A stretch of 58,134 nucleotides of DNA, taken from positions 1 through 58,134 of the forward strand of contig JASFVP010000017.1 in NCBI GenBank assembly GCA_050049775.1. The letters are read 5' to 3'. The position numbers and the translations under genes were made by a program. The notes under the pieces are model-generated. The model saw only the letters and a list, made by a program, of their open reading frames with translations, was not told where the DNA came from and did not search any database. The first letter of the stretch is position 1; each line of letters opens with the position of its first letter. The DNA comes from JABDQZ01 sp050049775. GTDB taxonomy: Bacteria; Pseudomonadota; Gammaproteobacteria; Chromatiales; Chromatiaceae. Positions 47,001 to 54,075 of this stretch are shown piece after piece.

Positions 47001-47192
47001 GTCAAGTCGATCAACGATGTCGGCCATGTCATGGGCATGAAAACCGTGGCCGAGTTCGTCGAAAACGAAGCCATTGCCATTCGCTTGCTGAAAATGGGTG
47101 TGGATTTCGTGCAGGGCTACGGTGTCGGCAAGCCGGTGCCGATTGACGAGATTCTGCCGCAGGGCCATACCGAGCAGCAGGCCTCGGCCTGA
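44100..47192 (+). CDS. Membrane c-di-GMP enzyme: periplasmic SBP_bac_3 sensor, GAF, PAS, GGDEF, EAL
   Basis: The protein has 1030 residues, with start GTG 44100 and GGAAG at 44089-44093. A signal peptide (about 1-27) leads to a periplasmic solute-binding domain of the amino-acid type (35-270; IRLGVDPSWQPFEFIDENGK, NFTRPYLDFPMVIL, GRIDYFIDNLASV). A membrane helix lies at 278-298, then a GAF-like region (310-465) and PAS (478-585). GGDEF is intact at 676-680 with RxxD at 667-670 (READ). The EAL domain starts with EIL (807-809) and keeps NLSG, EVTET, DDFGSG, LKID and AEFVE. The periplasmic part probably binds an amino acid or similar solute. It stands 177 bases after the dual-receiver gene. Confidence 0.92.
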   Translation: MIRRLVFFQNLLLALLLTCTTGLTLAAGVSPEDFLTAEEQQWLQQHDSIRLGVDPSWQPFEFIDENGKYQGLAASYTALLSNLLNIKTRPLTGLSWSDLLQQAKQGGVDVFPCVVETPQRSEYLNFTRPYLDFPMVILSRDDTGFIKGLDDVANHEIGVVKDYATVDFLSRDFPDMRLRSYQTLEDGLRDLSLGRIDYFIDNLASVTHVIQSRGFTNLQVAANTPYSFKLAYAVRKDWPELASILDKALAQISDTQKTRLQQQWISLRYAGIVDWRTLVVGGIIVAVVVLTLSTLLYYRSRLLKTELQSREKDNLIGRIAQALDVKQGDSFFEELTTQLANALQADMAYVGLFANHMKQLDVFAVYGDGKMLPTFTVGLKNTACGEARREKMCVYPKAAQQVFPEDQSLADMQVEGYIGKRLDDSAGQPLGVLAVLSHQSIEDVELAEKLIRIFGVRAAVEIERHNSAETLRKLSLAVEFSPNAVIVTDVKGHIEYVNPRFSEITGYTSDEVVGQIHQTFSPNQDEPERQMQIMYNLHAGKQWQGEMYNRKKDGSGYWSTEHIAPIFNDAGVMTHFVAMQQDITEAYEASQQIHYQARHDGLTGLINRIEFENRLEQAVRGAHRNGEQHVLCFLDLDQFKIVNDTSGHVAGDEMLRQIGKMLREHLREADTLARLGGDEFAVLMLNCSISEARLKASEILQLFEQFRFPWEERVFTVGVSIGITTIDEMTHSATEVLKYADIACYAAKDAGRNRVHIYQTDDEKVMTRSGEMLWAPRISEALEQDRFQLYAQVIKPTDVEARFEHYEILIRLLDEYDEIIPPGAFLPAAERYNLITRIDLWVIDHAFDWLQQHVDKFPPETHFSINLSGQSIGDDIVLGHLEKLLASAVVAPQRVNFEVTETSAIANLQQANHFIRRIKEYGSGFSLDDFGSGLSSFGYLKNLDVDTLKIDGMFVKDILDDPIDAAMVKSINDVGHVMGMKTVAEFVENEAIAIRLLKMGVDFVQGYGVGKPVPIDEILPQGHTEQQASA

Positions 47193-47201
47193 TTCCCGGC
47201 T

Positions 47202-47480
47202 TTACTGAAAGTCGTAGTGCTTCTCGACATCTTTGGTGATTTGCCAGACGCACTTCATGCCGGCCGGAAAGGTGATCAGGTCACCGCGTTTGAAATGCTG
47301 TGCCTGGCCACCTTCCGGGGTCACGCTGAATTCGCCACGCACAATGTAGCAGGTTTCCTGCTGGTCGTAGGTCCAGTCGAAGGTTGATGCTTCCTTGCGC
47401 CAGATCGGCCAGTCGTACACGCCCATGACTTCCAGCTTCATCGGTGTGGCGTTGTGTTCTACCAGGATTTCATCACTCAT
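47202..47480 (-). CDS. Small cupin-domain protein
   Basis: The protein has 92 residues and forms a single cupin barrel: TFDWTYDQQETCYIVRGEFSV is motif 1-like, and FKRGDLITFPAGMKCVW is motif 2-like, with the Gly-Asp and Pro-Ala-Gly turns of the (S)-ureidoglycine aminohydrolase/EutQ-like cupin_3 group. Only part of the usual metal set (Glu, His) is visible, so metal binding is uncertain. It is convergent with the preceding c-di-GMP gene (nine-base gap) and divergent from pncC (90 bases). Function is unknown. Confidence 0.82.
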   Translation of the reverse strand: MSDEILVEHNATPMKLEVMGVYDWPIWRKEASTFDWTYDQQETCYIVRGEFSVTPEGGQAQHFKRGDLITFPAGMKCVWQITKDVEKHYDFQ

Positions 47481-47570
47481 GCGCGGTTTTCCATGTTGTC
47501 TGATTACGATGCGCCATTTTAGCGAAAAGCTGCTGGAACGTCAGGCCGGGAAGCATTACCCTGAGAATCC

Positions 47571-48065
47571 ATGAGAGTATCCATTGATCAGCAGAATATC
47601 CTGCAACTCGGTGCATTGCTCAGCGCACAGAACTGGCGCCTGGCGACGGCCGAATCCTGCACCGGTGGCTGGGTGGCCAAATGCTGCACCGATGTGAGCG
47701 GTTCCAGCGCCTGGTTTGATCGCGGCTTTGTCACCTACAGCAACCAGTCCAAAACCGATATGCTTGGCGTGCCGGCTGCAACCATCGCCAGCCATGGCGC
47801 GGTCAGCCGCGAGGTGGTGCACGCCATGGCCGACGGCTGCCGGCAGGCTGCCGGTGTCGAGTTGGCGGTGGCGATCAGCGGTATCGCCGGTCCCGGCGGT
47901 GGCACGCCGGACAAGCCGGTTGGCACCGTGTGGTTTGGCTTTGCCATGCAAGGGCTGGAAACCATGGCCCGGCAACAACACTTCAGCGGTGATCGCGATG
48001 CGGTCCGCCGCCAAGCGGTCAACCACGCTTTTGTCGTGTTGAACGAGTTAATGCAAAAAATTTAA
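47571..48065 (+). CDS. pncC: Nicotinamide-nucleotide amidohydrolase PncC (CinA C-terminal family)
   Basis: PncC deamidates nicotinamide mononucleotide to nicotinate mononucleotide in the NAD salvage cycle. The protein has 164 residues with the family core LATAESCTGGWVAK, GSSAWFDRGFVTYSN, AVAISGIAGPGGGTPDKPVG and TVWFGFA. It is a stand-alone CinA C-terminal domain without the N-terminal MocF part. recA follows after 105 bases, the standard gammaproteobacterial order. Confidence 0.94.
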   Translation: MRVSIDQQNILQLGALLSAQNWRLATAESCTGGWVAKCCTDVSGSSAWFDRGFVTYSNQSKTDMLGVPAATIASHGAVSREVVHAMADGCRQAAGVELAVAISGIAGPGGGTPDKPVGTVWFGFAMQGLETMARQQHFSGDRDAVRRQAVNHAFVVLNELMQKI

Positions 48066-48116
48066 AAATTTTTCTGGCAGGCTCATCAATTGAGTCCTAT
48101 GCTATGCCATAATGTA

Positions 48117-48131
48117 GAACGTAAAGAGAAC
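48117..48131. promoter_or_regulatory. GAAC-N7-GAAC direct repeat before recA, possible atypical LexA site
   Basis: GAAC (48117-48120) and GAAC (48128-48131) are seven bases apart, 40 bases before the recA start. On the other strand this reads GTTC-N7-GTTC, the form of LexA box known from alphaproteobacteria. The usual CTGT-N8-ACAG box was not found in the pncC-recA gap. It may be chance. Confidence 0.3.
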
Positions 48132-48170
48132 ATTGGCAGTCACATTTCAATCAATCCGGGGGGAGAAAAA

Positions 48171-49211
48171 ATGGACGACAATCGTAAAAAAGCGCTGGCC
48201 ATGGCGCTGGGTCAGATCGAAAAACAGTTTGGTAAAGGTTCGGTCATGCGCATGGGCGATGCCTCTGCCGTGCGTAATATCGAGGCTATTTCGACCGGCT
48301 CACTGTCTGTGGACATCGCGCTTGGTATCGGTGGTGTACCCAAGGGAAGGGTGGTCGAAATCTTTGGTCCGGAATCATCGGGTAAAACCACCATGACGCT
48401 GCACATCGTCGCCGAAGCGCAAAAGCAGGGCGGCACTGCGGCGTTCATCGACGCCGAGCACGCGCTGGATCCGGTGTATGCAGAAAAGCTCGGTGTCGAT
48501 ATGGATGAGTTATTGGTATCGCAACCCGACACCGGTGAGCAGGCGCTGGAAATCACCGACATGCTGGTGCGCTCCGGCGCCGTCGACGTGGTGGTGGTCG
48601 ACTCGGTCGCGGCGCTGACGCCGCGCGCCGAAATAGAAGGCGACATGGGTGATTCGCACGTCGGCCTGCAGGCGCGCCTCATGTCGCAGGCGTTGCGCAA
48701 ACTCACCGCCAACATCAAGCGCTCCAACTGCATCGTCATTTTCATCAACCAGATCCGCATGAAGATCGGCGTCATGTTCGGCTCGCCGGAAACCACCACC
48801 GGTGGTAACGCGCTGAAGTTTTATTCTTCCGTACGCATGGACATCCGTCGCATCGGCGCGATCAAGAAAGGCGATGAGGTCATCGGCAACGACACGCGGG
48901 TCAAGATCGTCAAGAACAAGGTGGCGCCGCCGTTCCGCCAAGCCGAGTTTGAAATCCTGTATGGCGAGGGCGTGTCGCGCGAGGGCGAAATCATCACTCT
49001 CGGCGTGGCCCAGGGTATTATCGAAAAGTCCGGCTCCTGGTACGCCTACAACGGCGATCGCATCGGCCAGGGCAAGGACAACGTACGCCAGTTCCTCAAG
49101 GACAATCCCGACATCGCCGCCGACATCGAAGGCCGTATCCGCGCCGTGGCGTTCCCGCCGCCGGCCGAGCGCGCGGAAGCGGCAGCTGCCGTGGATGAAG
49201 CCGAGGCCTGA
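48171..49211 (+). CDS. recA: Recombinase RecA
   Basis: RecA forms filaments on single-stranded DNA for homologous recombination and SOS induction. The protein has 346 residues. ATG 48171 is preceded by GGGGGGAG and gives MDDNRKKALAMALGQIEKQF, the classical start. A longer frame upstream is rejected. Walker A is GPESSGKTT at 66-74, and the DNA-binding loops MGDSHVGLQARLMSQ and INQIRMKIGVMFGSPE are complete. The acidic C-terminal tail (AAAAVDEAEA) is typical. Its stop shares one base with the recX start (TGATG). Confidence 0.98.
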   Translation: MDDNRKKALAMALGQIEKQFGKGSVMRMGDASAVRNIEAISTGSLSVDIALGIGGVPKGRVVEIFGPESSGKTTMTLHIVAEAQKQGGTAAFIDAEHALDPVYAEKLGVDMDELLVSQPDTGEQALEITDMLVRSGAVDVVVVDSVAALTPRAEIEGDMGDSHVGLQARLMSQALRKLTANIKRSNCIVIFINQIRMKIGVMFGSPETTTGGNALKFYSSVRMDIRRIGAIKKGDEVIGNDTRVKIVKNKVAPPFRQAEFEILYGEGVSREGEIITLGVAQGIIEKSGSWYAYNGDRIGQGKDNVRQFLKDNPDIAADIEGRIRAVAFPPPAERAEAAAAVDEAEA

Positions 49212-49666
49212 TGCCAACCGCAGCAGCGCTGGCGGACCTGGAACAGGCCGCCATGCGACTGCTGGCCGTGCGCGAACACACGGTCCGGCAGTTGCGCCAC
49301 AAACTGCTGGAGCGTGATTTCGAGGCGGGCGAGGTTGAACAGCTGCTTCAGGATTTCCAGCAGCGCAATCTGCTCAGTGATGCCCGTTTCGCCGAATTGT
49401 GTGTGAACAGCCGTATGCGCAAGGGCTACGGGCCGACGCGCATCGCCATGGAACTGCGCGACAAGGGCGTGGCGGAAAATCTCATCGAAATGCATGCCGG
49501 CTTGCACGAACACGACTGGTCAGCCGAAATGGAACAGACTCTGCGCAAAAAGTTCGGCGCGGCGCAGGCGCGTGATTTCCGCGAGCGCGCCAAACGTGCA
49601 CGTTTTCTCGAATACCGCGGTTACCCGGCCCATCTGATTCGCCAGAGGTTGTTTGCTGACGAGTAA
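49211..49666 (+). CDS. recX: Regulatory protein RecX
   Basis: RecX binds RecA filaments and limits their activity. The protein has 151 residues and is basic and helical, with three three-helix repeats. REHTVRQLRHKLLERDF, LLSDARFAELCVNSRMRKGYGP and ARFLEYRGYPAHLIRQRLF are typical landmarks. It begins within the recA stop codon (TGATG), so it is translationally coupled, and a terminator follows about 75 bases after its end. Confidence 0.93.
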   Translation: MPTAAALADLEQAAMRLLAVREHTVRQLRHKLLERDFEAGEVEQLLQDFQQRNLLSDARFAELCVNSRMRKGYGPTRIAMELRDKGVAENLIEMHAGLHEHDWSAEMEQTLRKKFGAAQARDFRERAKRARFLEYRGYPAHLIRQRLFADE

Positions 49667-49741
49667 TATTTCTGTCTTTTGCCTGACTTAGTCTTCTAAT
49701 TCCATTAGGTTTTTTGTCAGGAATCTCTTAACATGTCAGCT

Positions 49742-49761
49742 GCCGGCCTTGGCCGGTTTTT
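49742..49761 (+). terminator. Rho-independent terminator after recA-recX
   Basis: GCCGGCCTTGGCCGG (49742-49756) forms a short GC-rich stem with a CTTG loop, followed by TTTTT. It lies between recX and the efflux adaptor gene. Confidence 0.7.
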
Positions 49762-49781
49762 GTTTCTGTGATGTACGGGCC

Positions 49782-50846
49782 ATGACAACTCATAAGCACA
49801 ATACAAGCAGTCGTACCTTTCTTGCGGCCAGTCTGTGGCTGTTCCTGGTGCTGTCCCAAAGCGCGATGTCTGCTGGCGAGCCGGTGCCGGTCACGGCGGT
49901 CAGGCTCGATAGCGTGCAGCAAAAACAGCAGTTTGATGCGCCAGCCGAAGTGGTGGCGTTAAACACGCCGGACTTGAGTTCACAGCTGACGGCTGTGGTT
50001 GAATCCATCCCGGTGCGGGTTGGCGATCGCGTCGCGGCTGGTGACCGCCTGGTCAACCTCAACTGTGAGTTGTATGAGTCACGCCTGAAGACGGCCGAAG
50101 CCGAATTGCAGCGCGCCATCTCACAACGCCAGTTTGCCGCTGCGCAGCTCAAACGCGCCAAGAATCTCAGCTCCAGCAAAAGCATCAGCGAGGAATTGCT
50201 CAATCAGCGCAGCACGGAATTAAGCGCCGCCGAAGCCGATTATCTGGTGCGCAGCGAGCAACTGACCCAGGCGCGCCTCGATGTTTCCTATTGCCAGGTG
50301 GATGCGCCTTTTGCCGCCGCGGTCACGGCGCGCTTGCAACATGAGGGTGCGCTGGCCGTGCCGGGCAGCAAATTGCTGAGCCTGGTGCAGCTCGACAATG
50401 TCGAGGTCAAGGCAAACCTGCGTCTCAACGAGATGGACGAGTTGCGCGCCGCCAGTTCGATTGCCTTCGTCAGTGACGGCGAGACATATCCGCTGCAATT
50501 GCGTTCCATGGTGCCGGTGCTGGATGAACGTAGTCGCACGCGCGAAGCGCGTTTGTTGTTTGCCGCCGCACAGGCGCTGCCGGGTACGCCGGGGCGTCTG
50601 GCCTGGCAAAGCAGCAAAATCACCTTGCCGGCTAATTTCCTTGTGCGCCGGGAAGGCCGGCTTGGCGTCTTTTTGCTCGATGATGAACAGGCGCAATTTC
50701 ATGAACTGCCCGGTGCGCTGGAGGGCCAGCCGGCCGTGATCAATCTGTCGGCGGACAGTCTGCTGATTGTTGAAGGTCGCCAGCGCCTCAACCACGGCGA
50801 TGCCGTCAGGCTGACCCCGCAACAGCCGAGTCCGGACGCACCCTGA
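49782..50846 (+). CDS. RND efflux periplasmic adaptor (HlyD/AcrA family)
   Basis: The protein has 354 residues from ATG 49782. The frame opens 33 bases earlier across the terminator region and is rejected. A signal peptide ends near residue 32 (QSAMSAG), without a lipobox cysteine. The barrel-sandwich hybrid domain is seen in VVESIPVRVGDRVAAGDRLV and VDAPFAAAVTARL. It is split by a coiled-coil hairpin (about 87-150; YESRLKTAEAELQRAISQRQ). The beta-barrel and membrane-proximal domains follow. Its stop overlaps the permease start by one base (TGATG). No outer-membrane channel gene is linked. Confidence 0.88.
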   Translation: MTTHKHNTSSRTFLAASLWLFLVLSQSAMSAGEPVPVTAVRLDSVQQKQQFDAPAEVVALNTPDLSSQLTAVVESIPVRVGDRVAAGDRLVNLNCELYESRLKTAEAELQRAISQRQFAAAQLKRAKNLSSSKSISEELLNQRSTELSAAEADYLVRSEQLTQARLDVSYCQVDAPFAAAVTARLQHEGALAVPGSKLLSLVQLDNVEVKANLRLNEMDELRAASSIAFVSDGETYPLQLRSMVPVLDERSRTREARLLFAAAQALPGTPGRLAWQSSKITLPANFLVRREGRLGVFLLDDEQAQFHELPGALEGQPAVINLSADSLLIVEGRQRLNHGDAVRLTPQQPSPDAP

Positions 50847-53800
50847 TGGCGGCATCCAGCCTGTTTCAGCGGCTGTTACGCAATCATGTACTGGCTAACC
50901 TGACCTTCCTGCTGGTGCTGGTGGTCGGCCTGTTGTCCTATCTCAGCCTGCCGCGCCAGCAGGACCCGACCATCAATTTCAACTGGATCATCGTCACCAC
51001 GGTGTTGCCTGGTGCGGCAGCGGCCGATGTCGAAAAGAAAGTCACCGACCCGCTCGAAGACGCCATCCGTAAGGTACAGGACGTCAAGTTCATGTCGTCC
51101 AACAGCCGTGAATCGGTGTCCAGTATTCTGGTGCGTTTCGAGGACATCGACGTGCGTGTGTTCGACAAGCGCGTCAGTGACCTGCGCCGTGAAATCCAGA
51201 ATGCCGAGGACGAGCTGCCGGACGAGGTCGAAGACCCGGTGATCCTGGAAATCACCAGCGCCAATGCGTTTCCATCGGCGACCATTGCGGTCGTCGGCCA
51301 GGCCATGGACGAACAGCTACGCATCCAGGCGCGCAACATTGAAAAAGACCTGGAGCAACTGGCCGGTGTCGATCGGGTTGATCCGGTCGGCTTGCCGGAT
51401 CCGGAATTGCAGGTGGCGTTCAATAGCAGTGAACTTGAGGCGCTCGGTATCAATCCGGGCCAGGTGGCGGATACGGTGACCGCCTTCTTCCAGGACATCG
51501 CTGCCGGCGATGCACGCCTCGGTGCGGAAAACTGGCTGGTGCGCGTGGTCGGTTCGGATGCCGATCCCAGCCAGCTGGCGGCTCGCACCGTGGTCGGCGC
51601 CGATTCTGAAATCCGCCTGGCCGATGTTGCCGATGTACGCCGCGGTCGTGCCGAAGCCGATCAACTGACCAGCACCGATGGCCGGCCGGCAGTGCTGCTG
51701 GCGGTCATGAAACAGCCCAACGCCAACACGTTGGAACTGGTGGATCGCATCAAGGCCTACATGGATGAGCGCAACGCCTTTGCCCTGCATACCGGCGTGG
51801 ATCTGCAACTGGTGGATGACCAGACGGTGATGACCACCAATGCCATCAACCTGATGCAGAACAACGCACTCATCGGCCTGGTGCTGGTGTTACTGGTGGC
51901 CTGGCTGTTTCTTGGTTCGCGCATCGCGTTGCTCACGGCGATCGGCATTCCGTTTGTGCTGGCGGGCACCTTCTGGATTCTCGCCGCCGGTGGCGAAACG
52001 TTGAACGTCATGGTGTTGCTGGGTGTGGTGATAGTGCTCGGTATGCTGGTCGACGACGCCGTCGTGGTGGTGGAGGGCATTTATTATCGCTTGCGTCACG
52101 GTATGGACAATATGACGGCGACACTGGATGCCTTGCGCGAAGTGGCCGCGCCGGTGACCGCCGCGGTCTTAACCACCATGGCGGCATTCGGCCCGCTGAT
52201 ACTGCTGCCCGGCATACTGGGTGATTTCATGCGCGTGGTGCCTTTGGTGGTGGTCACGGCCCTGGCCTTGTCGCTGCTGGAGGCTTTCTGGATGCTGCCG
52301 GCGCACGTGCTGGCGGCCTCGGTGAATTTTCGCCGACCCTCACGCATGCAGCGCTATCGCGTGAAGATCACCCACTGGATCCAGATTCGTTACATCCGCC
52401 TGCTGGTCAAGGCACTGCGCCACCGCTGGAAGACGCTGGCGCTGGTGCTGGTATTGTTTGTCAGCGCCATTGGCACTTTGGCGCTGGGACTGGTGCGGGT
52501 CGATTTTTTTGCCGCCGATACCTTGCGGGTGTTTTACGTCAATGTGGAAATGCCGCCGGCCACACCGCTGGAAAAAACACTCGCAAAAGTCGAGCAGTTC
52601 GAGCAACGCGTACGCCAGCATCTTCGTCCCGAGGAAATCCGCGCCGTGGTCAGTTATGCCGGCAATATGTTCACCGAAACCGAACCGCGTCTCGGCGATC
52701 AGGTCGGTCAGGTCATTGTCGGCCTGCAGCCACAAGTCGGCGACATGCGCAGTGTTGAGGACATCATCGAATCCATGCGCGCCGACGTCATGGCGGTTGC
52801 CGGGCCGTTGCAGGTGTCGTTTCTGCGCCTGACCGGCGGCCCGCCGGTGACCAAGCCGATCAGCATCAAGGTGCGCGGTGACGATTATGCCGAAATTCGC
52901 GCCGCCGCCGATCGCTTGCGCGAGATTCTGGCCGCCATGCCGGGCATTACCGATATTTCGGATGACGCCAGTCGCGGCCGTTCCGAACTGGTGCTGCAAC
53001 TGGATGAGGATGCGATTCATCGCGCCGGTCTCAATCCACTCGACATCAGCCGCAATGTGCAGTTGCTGGTCGATGGCATGATTGTCGCCGAGATGCGCGC
53101 TGCCGGTGAAAAGCTCGAGGTGCGCGTCATGGGCGCAGAAACCAGCCGCGAGGACATCGCTGAACTGCTGGATGTGCGCCTGACCACAGCCGATGGCGAC
53201 ACGGTCCCGCTCAACTCGTTGGTGAAAATCCGTCGTCAGCCGGGGCTTGGCAACATCCGTCATTACAACTTCCGCCGCGCCATCACGGTCGAGGCGGATA
53301 TCCTGTCGGAAGAACTCGACACGGTCACCGCCAACAACAACGTCATCAAGGCATGGAAAGCAGAGCGTGTGCAGTTTCCGAACATCGACCTGGATTTTTC
53401 CGGCGAACTGGATGACATCAAGGAAAGCCTCGACTCCATCCTGCTGCTGTTCGTGTTCGGTGTTGGCGTGATGTACGCCATCCTCGGCACCCAGTTTCGT
53501 AGTTACTGGCAGCCGTTCATGATTCTATCGACGCTGTTCATGGCGTTTACCGGCGTGACCTATGGCCTGCTGATGTCGCAAAACCCGATGAGCCTGTACA
53601 CCTTGTACGGCGTGGTGGCGCTGGCCGGCATCGCCGTGAATGCCGCGATTGTGCTGATCTCGGCCGGCAATGCGCGCCTGCAGGCCGGCATGAGTGTGTT
53701 GCACGCCACCATTTATGCGGCGCGCCGGCGCGTCATCCCGATCCTGATCACCTCGCTGACCACGATTGCCGGGCTGTTTTCACTGGCGACCGGCCTTGGC

Positions 53801-53941
53801 GGCAAATCGTTGATCTGGGGGCCGGTGGCGACCGCGATTGTCTGGGGGCTGGCGTTTTCCACCATCCTGACGCTGATTGTGATACCGCTGCTGTACCGTC
53901 TGTTCATGACGCGCAGCCACCTGTTGCGAGAGCACGGCTGA
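50846..53941 (+). CDS. RND superfamily efflux permease (AcrB-like)
   Basis: The protein has 1031 residues, the usual RND length. The first helix (NLTFLLVLVVGLLSYLSL) is followed by a large periplasmic porter loop. The helix with the proton-relay Asp pair is MLVDDAVVVVEGIYYRL. A second porter loop and the final helices (SLYTLYGVVALAGIAVNAA, PILITSLTTIAGLFSLATGL) complete the duplicated fold. The start LPRQQDPTINFNWIIVTTVLPGAAAADVE resembles multidrug/solvent RND pumps rather than metal (CusA) pumps. Substrate is unknown. It is translationally coupled to the adaptor. Confidence 0.9.
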   Translation: MAASSLFQRLLRNHVLANLTFLLVLVVGLLSYLSLPRQQDPTINFNWIIVTTVLPGAAAADVEKKVTDPLEDAIRKVQDVKFMSSNSRESVSSILVRFEDIDVRVFDKRVSDLRREIQNAEDELPDEVEDPVILEITSANAFPSATIAVVGQAMDEQLRIQARNIEKDLEQLAGVDRVDPVGLPDPELQVAFNSSELEALGINPGQVADTVTAFFQDIAAGDARLGAENWLVRVVGSDADPSQLAARTVVGADSEIRLADVADVRRGRAEADQLTSTDGRPAVLLAVMKQPNANTLELVDRIKAYMDERNAFALHTGVDLQLVDDQTVMTTNAINLMQNNALIGLVLVLLVAWLFLGSRIALLTAIGIPFVLAGTFWILAAGGETLNVMVLLGVVIVLGMLVDDAVVVVEGIYYRLRHGMDNMTATLDALREVAAPVTAAVLTTMAAFGPLILLPGILGDFMRVVPLVVVTALALSLLEAFWMLPAHVLAASVNFRRPSRMQRYRVKITHWIQIRYIRLLVKALRHRWKTLALVLVLFVSAIGTLALGLVRVDFFAADTLRVFYVNVEMPPATPLEKTLAKVEQFEQRVRQHLRPEEIRAVVSYAGNMFTETEPRLGDQVGQVIVGLQPQVGDMRSVEDIIESMRADVMAVAGPLQVSFLRLTGGPPVTKPISIKVRGDDYAEIRAAADRLREILAAMPGITDISDDASRGRSELVLQLDEDAIHRAGLNPLDISRNVQLLVDGMIVAEMRAAGEKLEVRVMGAETSREDIAELLDVRLTTADGDTVPLNSLVKIRRQPGLGNIRHYNFRRAITVEADILSEELDTVTANNNVIKAWKAERVQFPNIDLDFSGELDDIKESLDSILLLFVFGVGVMYAILGTQFRSYWQPFMILSTLFMAFTGVTYGLLMSQNPMSLYTLYGVVALAGIAVNAAIVLISAGNARLQAGMSVLHATIYAARRRVIPILITSLTTIAGLFSLATGLGGKSLIWGPVATAIVWGLAFSTILTLIVIPLLYRLFMTRSHLLREHG

Positions 53942-54075
53942 CCGTCAGCGTCGGCAGGATTTCCGGCTGTTGCGGGCCGCAAAAAATGGCGAACTGCAGC
54001 ATCCCGATGAGTGACAGCAAGAGCGTTAACGCATAATATGTACGGCTTTGTTACGCAGGCATTTTTTGCAGATTT

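Noticed and set aside
48066..48170. Standard LexA box CTGT-N8-ACAG before recA
   Set aside because: I searched the pncC-recA gap by eye and found no such pattern.
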